Both the position numbers and the translations under genes were made by a program. A DNA stretch of 64,000 bases from Amycolatopsis sp. WAC 01376 (GTDB taxonomy: Bacteria > Actinomycetota > Actinomycetes > Mycobacteriales > Pseudonocardiaceae): assembly GCF_003947415.1 (NCBI RefSeq), contig NZ_QHKL01000003.1, positions 1,116,001 to 1,180,000 of the forward strand. The letters are read 5' to 3'. Shown here piece by piece: positions 61,352-64,000 of the stretch (positions are counted from its first letter, which is position 1; the number at the start of each line of letters is the position of its first letter). A model generated the notes under the pieces. It was not told the origin of the DNA and did not search any database. It saw only the letters and a list, made by a program, of their open reading frames with translations.

Positions 61352-63304
61352 ATGATCGAGAAATTGCTGGTCGCCAACCGCGGCGAGATCGCCCGCCGCG
61401 TGTTCCGCACCTGTCGCGACGCCGGAATCGGCACCGTCGCGGTGTTCTCCGACGCGGACGCCGACGCGCCGCACACCGCCGAGGCGGACGTCGCCGTCCG
61501 CTTGCCGGGCAACGCGCCCTCCGATACCTACCTGCGGGCCGAACTCCTGATCAAGGCGGCCGTCGAGACCGGCGCCGACGCGATCCACCCCGGCTACGGC
61601 TTCCTGTCCGAGAACGCCGCGTTCGCCCGCGCCGTGATCGACGCCGGGCTCACCTGGGTCGGGCCGCCACCGGAAGCCATCGAGAGCATGGGCTCCAAGG
61701 TCGAGTCCAAGCGGATGATGGCCGACGCCGGTGTCCCGATCCTGTCCGAATTGGATCCGGCCGAGGTCACCGAGGCCGATCTTCCCTTGCTGGTCAAGGC
61801 TTCCGCCGGGGGTGGCGGACGTGGCATGCGCGTCGTGCGCTCGCTCGGCGAACTCGCCGAAGCCGTCGAAGGCGCGAGTGCGGAGGCCGCCTCGGCGTTC
61901 GGCGACCCGACCGTGTTCTGCGAGCGGTACCTGGAGACCGGCCGTCACATCGAGGTGCAGGTGCTCGCCGACACGCACGGCACGGTGTGGGCGGTGGGGG
62001 AGCGGGAGTGCTCGATCCAGCGCCGCCACCAGAAGGTCGTCGAAGAGGCGCCGTCGCCGTTCGTCGACGAAACCATGCGAGAGGCGCTGTTCGACGCCGC
62101 CCGCAAGGCCGCGCAGGCGATCGACTACGTCGGCGCCGGGACGGTCGAGTTCCTCGCCGGACCGGACGGGCGGTTCTACTTCCTGGAGATGAACACCCGG
62201 CTCCAGGTGGAGCATCCGGTCACCGAGGCCACGACCGGACTCGACCTCGTCTCGTTGCAACTGCGGATCGCCGAGGGCGAGCACCTCCCGATCGAGGAAC
62301 CGGAGACGCGGGGCCACGCGATCGAGGTCCGGCTTTACGCCGAAGATCCGGCCGCGGGCTGGCAGCCGCAGAGCGGCACCTTGCACCGCTTCGCAGTGCC
62401 CGCCGCGCAACGGGAATTCGAAGTCGGGCCGGGTGTCCGGCTGGATTCCGGTTTCGTCAGCGGCCAGACCGTCGGCGTGCACTACGACCCGATGCTCGCC
62501 AAGGTCATCGCCTACGCCCCGGATCGCCGGAGCGCGGCGCGGGCACTGGCAGGCGCCTTGGCCGGAGCGGAGATCCACGGCGTGGTGACCAACCGCGACC
62601 TGCTGGTGAACGTCCTGCGCCACGAGGCCTTCCTCGCCGGCGAGACCGACACGGCGTTCTTCGACCGGCACGGACTCGAAACCCTGGCCCGTCCACTGGC
62701 CACTGTGGACACCGTACGGATTTCGGCGCTGGCCGCCGCCTTGGCGGGTGCGGCCGCGAACCGCTCGCAAGCGCGAGTGCAGGAGCGGCTGCCGAGCGGC
62801 TGGCGCAACGTCCACTCCCAGGGACAGCGCAAACGTTTCCGCACCGGCGAAGACGAGATCGAGGTCGTCTACACCCTCGGCCGTGACGGTCTGCGTGCCG
62901 ACGGTTTCGAAGGCGTCGAACTGGTTTCCGCCGAGAGCGACGGTGTGGTCCTGGAAGTGTCCGGGGTGCGGCGGAAGTTCGCCGTCGCCCGGTACGGCGG
63001 CACGGTGTACGTCGATTCGCCGGAAGGCGCGGTCGAGCTGGCTGTGGTGCCGAGGTACACCGATCCCGACGCGGCGCTCGCCGCCGGATCGCTGGTGGCG
63101 CCGATGCCGGGCACGGTCGTCCGGCTCGCGGTCGAAGCGGGCGACACCGTCAAGACCGGCGATCCGTTGCTGTGGCTCGAAGCGATGAAGATGGAACACC
63201 GGATCGCGGCGCCGGCCGACGGCGTCGTGACGGAACTCCCGGTGGTGGTCGGACAACAGGTCGAAGTGGGCACGATCCTCGCGGTGGTAGGAGACAACGA
63301 ATGA
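61352..63304 (+). CDS. acyl-CoA carboxylase biotin-carboxylase/biotin-carrier (alpha) subunit
   Basis: A 650-residue subunit: biotin carboxylase (KLLVANRGEIARRVFRT, KASAGGGGRGMRVV ATP loop, ECSIQRRHQKVVEEAPS, MNTRLQVEHPVTE) and C-terminal BCCP with biotinyl-lysine in EAMKMEH (about residue 612). ATG at 61352 lies five bases after the beta-subunit stop. Partner of the beta subunit for branched or terpenoid acyl-CoA carboxylation (AtuF/LiuD role). Confidence 0.95.
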   Translation: MIEKLLVANRGEIARRVFRTCRDAGIGTVAVFSDADADAPHTAEADVAVRLPGNAPSDTYLRAELLIKAAVETGADAIHPGYGFLSENAAFARAVIDAGLTWVGPPPEAIESMGSKVESKRMMADAGVPILSELDPAEVTEADLPLLVKASAGGGGRGMRVVRSLGELAEAVEGASAEAASAFGDPTVFCERYLETGRHIEVQVLADTHGTVWAVGERECSIQRRHQKVVEEAPSPFVDETMREALFDAARKAAQAIDYVGAGTVEFLAGPDGRFYFLEMNTRLQVEHPVTEATTGLDLVSLQLRIAEGEHLPIEEPETRGHAIEVRLYAEDPAAGWQPQSGTLHRFAVPAAQREFEVGPGVRLDSGFVSGQTVGVHYDPMLAKVIAYAPDRRSAARALAGALAGAEIHGVVTNRDLLVNVLRHEAFLAGETDTAFFDRHGLETLARPLATVDTVRISALAAALAGAAANRSQARVQERLPSGWRNVHSQGQRKRFRTGEDEIEVVYTLGRDGLRADGFEGVELVSAESDGVVLEVSGVRRKFAVARYGGTVYVDSPEGAVELAVVPRYTDPDAALAAGSLVAPMPGTVVRLAVEAGDTVKTGDPLLWLEAMKMEHRIAAPADGVVTELPVVVGQQVEVGTILAVVGDNE

Positions 63305-64000
63305 ACGCGATGAACTTCACCGAGCCCGAGGAGCGCGTCGCGCTGCGGGCCGCCGTCGCCGAACTCGGCAAGAAGTACGGGCACGAGTACTACGCGAAAC
63401 AGGCCCGTGCCGGGCTCAAGACCGACGAGCTGTGGGCCGAGGCCGGACGGCTCGGCTACCTCGGCGTGAACCTGCCCGAGGAGTACGGCGGCGGGGGAGC
63501 GGGCATCGCGGATCTCGCCGCGGTGCTCGAAGAACTCGCCGCGGCGGGCTGCCCGCTGCTGCTCATGGTCGTCTCGCCGGCGATCTGCGGCACGGTCATC
63601 TCGCGGTTCGGCACCGAGGAACAGAAGAAGCGCTGGCTGCCCGGGATCGCCGACGGCAGCGGGCGGATGGTCTTCGCGATCACCGAACCGGACGCCGGGT
63701 CGAACTCGCACAAGATCACCACCACCGCGAAACGCGACGGCGACGGCTGGGTCCTCAGTGGACGGAAGGTCTTCATCTCCGGTGTCGACGAGGCGGACGC
63801 CGTCCTGGTCGTCGGCCGCATGGAGGACGCGAAGACCGGCAAGCTCAAGCCCGCGCTGTTCACCGTCCCGACCGACGCTCCCGGCTTCGAGTACAAGCAG
63901 ATCGAGATGGACATCATCTCGCCGGAGAAGCAGTTCGGCCTGTTCCTCGACGACGTCCACCTGCCCGCCGACGCGCTCGTCGGCGAGGAGGACGCGGCGA
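63301..64000 (+). CDS. acyl-CoA dehydrogenase, 3' truncated by the window
   Basis: The first 233 residues of a second acyl-CoA dehydrogenase; it runs off the window. AVLEELAAAGCPLLLMVVSPAICG, VFAITEPDAGSNSHKITTTA, LSGRKVFISGVDEADAVLVV and LFLDDVHLPADALVGEED fit the family. ATG at 63301 overlaps the carboxylase stop (ATGA). Two different dehydrogenases in one operon fit stepwise oxidation of a branched chain. Confidence 0.93.
   Translation, partial: MNAMNFTEPEERVALRAAVAELGKKYGHEYYAKQARAGLKTDELWAEAGRLGYLGVNLPEEYGGGGAGIADLAAVLEELAAAGCPLLLMVVSPAICGTVISRFGTEEQKKRWLPGIADGSGRMVFAITEPDAGSNSHKITTTAKRDGDGWVLSGRKVFISGVDEADAVLVVGRMEDAKTGKLKPALFTVPTDAPGFEYKQIEMDIISPEKQFGLFLDDVHLPADALVGEEDAA

Overview
The window is about 70% G+C, has dense genes with many ATGA/GTGA start-stop overlaps, and looks like a chromosomal segment of a filamentous actinomycete. 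The gene set (sufSUT, CysNC fusion, CrtY-type lycopene cyclase, class I NrdAB, an Rv1473-like ABC-F protein with its small HTH neighbour, LCP protein, a mycolata/Pseudonocardiaceae-style sulfotransferase and acyl-CoA genes) and the abundant intergenic palindromes fit Pseudonocardiaceae, most likely Amycolatopsis (inference, no database was used). I saw no tRNA, rRNA, CRISPR array, transposase or prophage gene.

Layout. 0-2.4 kb: end of a suf Fe-S assembly operon (sufC-sufS-sufU-sufT-like). 2.4-10.5 kb: small membrane protein, a signal-peptidase-like protein, a UbiB/ABC1 kinase, a TetR/MFS pair with a clear operator, a two-component system and a Tat-exported serine hydrolase. 10.5-14.3 kb: accessory-looking stretch with a DUF6368-like protein, a seven-bladed WD40 protein with a RHIM/amyloid-like N-terminal motif, a TetR regulator and a divergent SDR. 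14.3-21.8 kb: cysD-cysNC (making APS/PAPS) next to SnoaL-like, IclR, DUF1214, SDR and sulfotransferase genes with KstR/KstR2-like palindromes; this reads as a lipid/steroid-type modification locus that consumes PAPS. 22-30 kb: an EAL-CBS-GGDEF protein, lycopene cyclase, dGTPase and a secreted S8-like protease with an Asp-Glu-Ser triad. 30-33 kb: a translation-related block (acVLRF1-like release factor, ABC-F ATPase, small HTH protein). 33-45 kb: GT87 membrane protein, ABC exporter, SIS protein, hydrolase, cyclopropane-fatty-acid-type methyltransferase, LCP protein, GNAT, Bcp peroxiredoxin, a degenerate PAS-GGDEF-EAL protein, and a P450. 45-52.5 kb: metE under a cobalamin riboswitch, then nrdB and nrdA; NrdB has the full residue signature of the Chlamydia-type class Ic (Mn/Fe, Phe instead of radical Tyr). 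52.5-56 kb: enoyl-CoA hydratase/acetoacetate-decarboxylase-like pair, and a MerR-TPR operon divergent from an imine-reductase-like gene. 56-64 kb: a tightly coupled Atu/Liu-like catabolic operon (TIGR03084, AtuA, two acyl-CoA dehydrogenases, biotin-dependent acyl-CoA carboxylase beta and alpha).

The most unusual feature of the window is not a gene. About sixteen 45-70 bp palindromes, most with perfect 18-28 bp arms, sit at 3' ends of genes and in none of the divergent promoter regions. Thirteen of them share a recognisable stem pattern (RTGARRGG...CCTTC), their stems differ by compensated substitutions, their arms are often themselves palindromic, and some copies occur with the asymmetric loop inverted. 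They behave like a dispersed, orientable family of nested palindromes, perhaps acting as bidirectional terminators or as small mobile elements.
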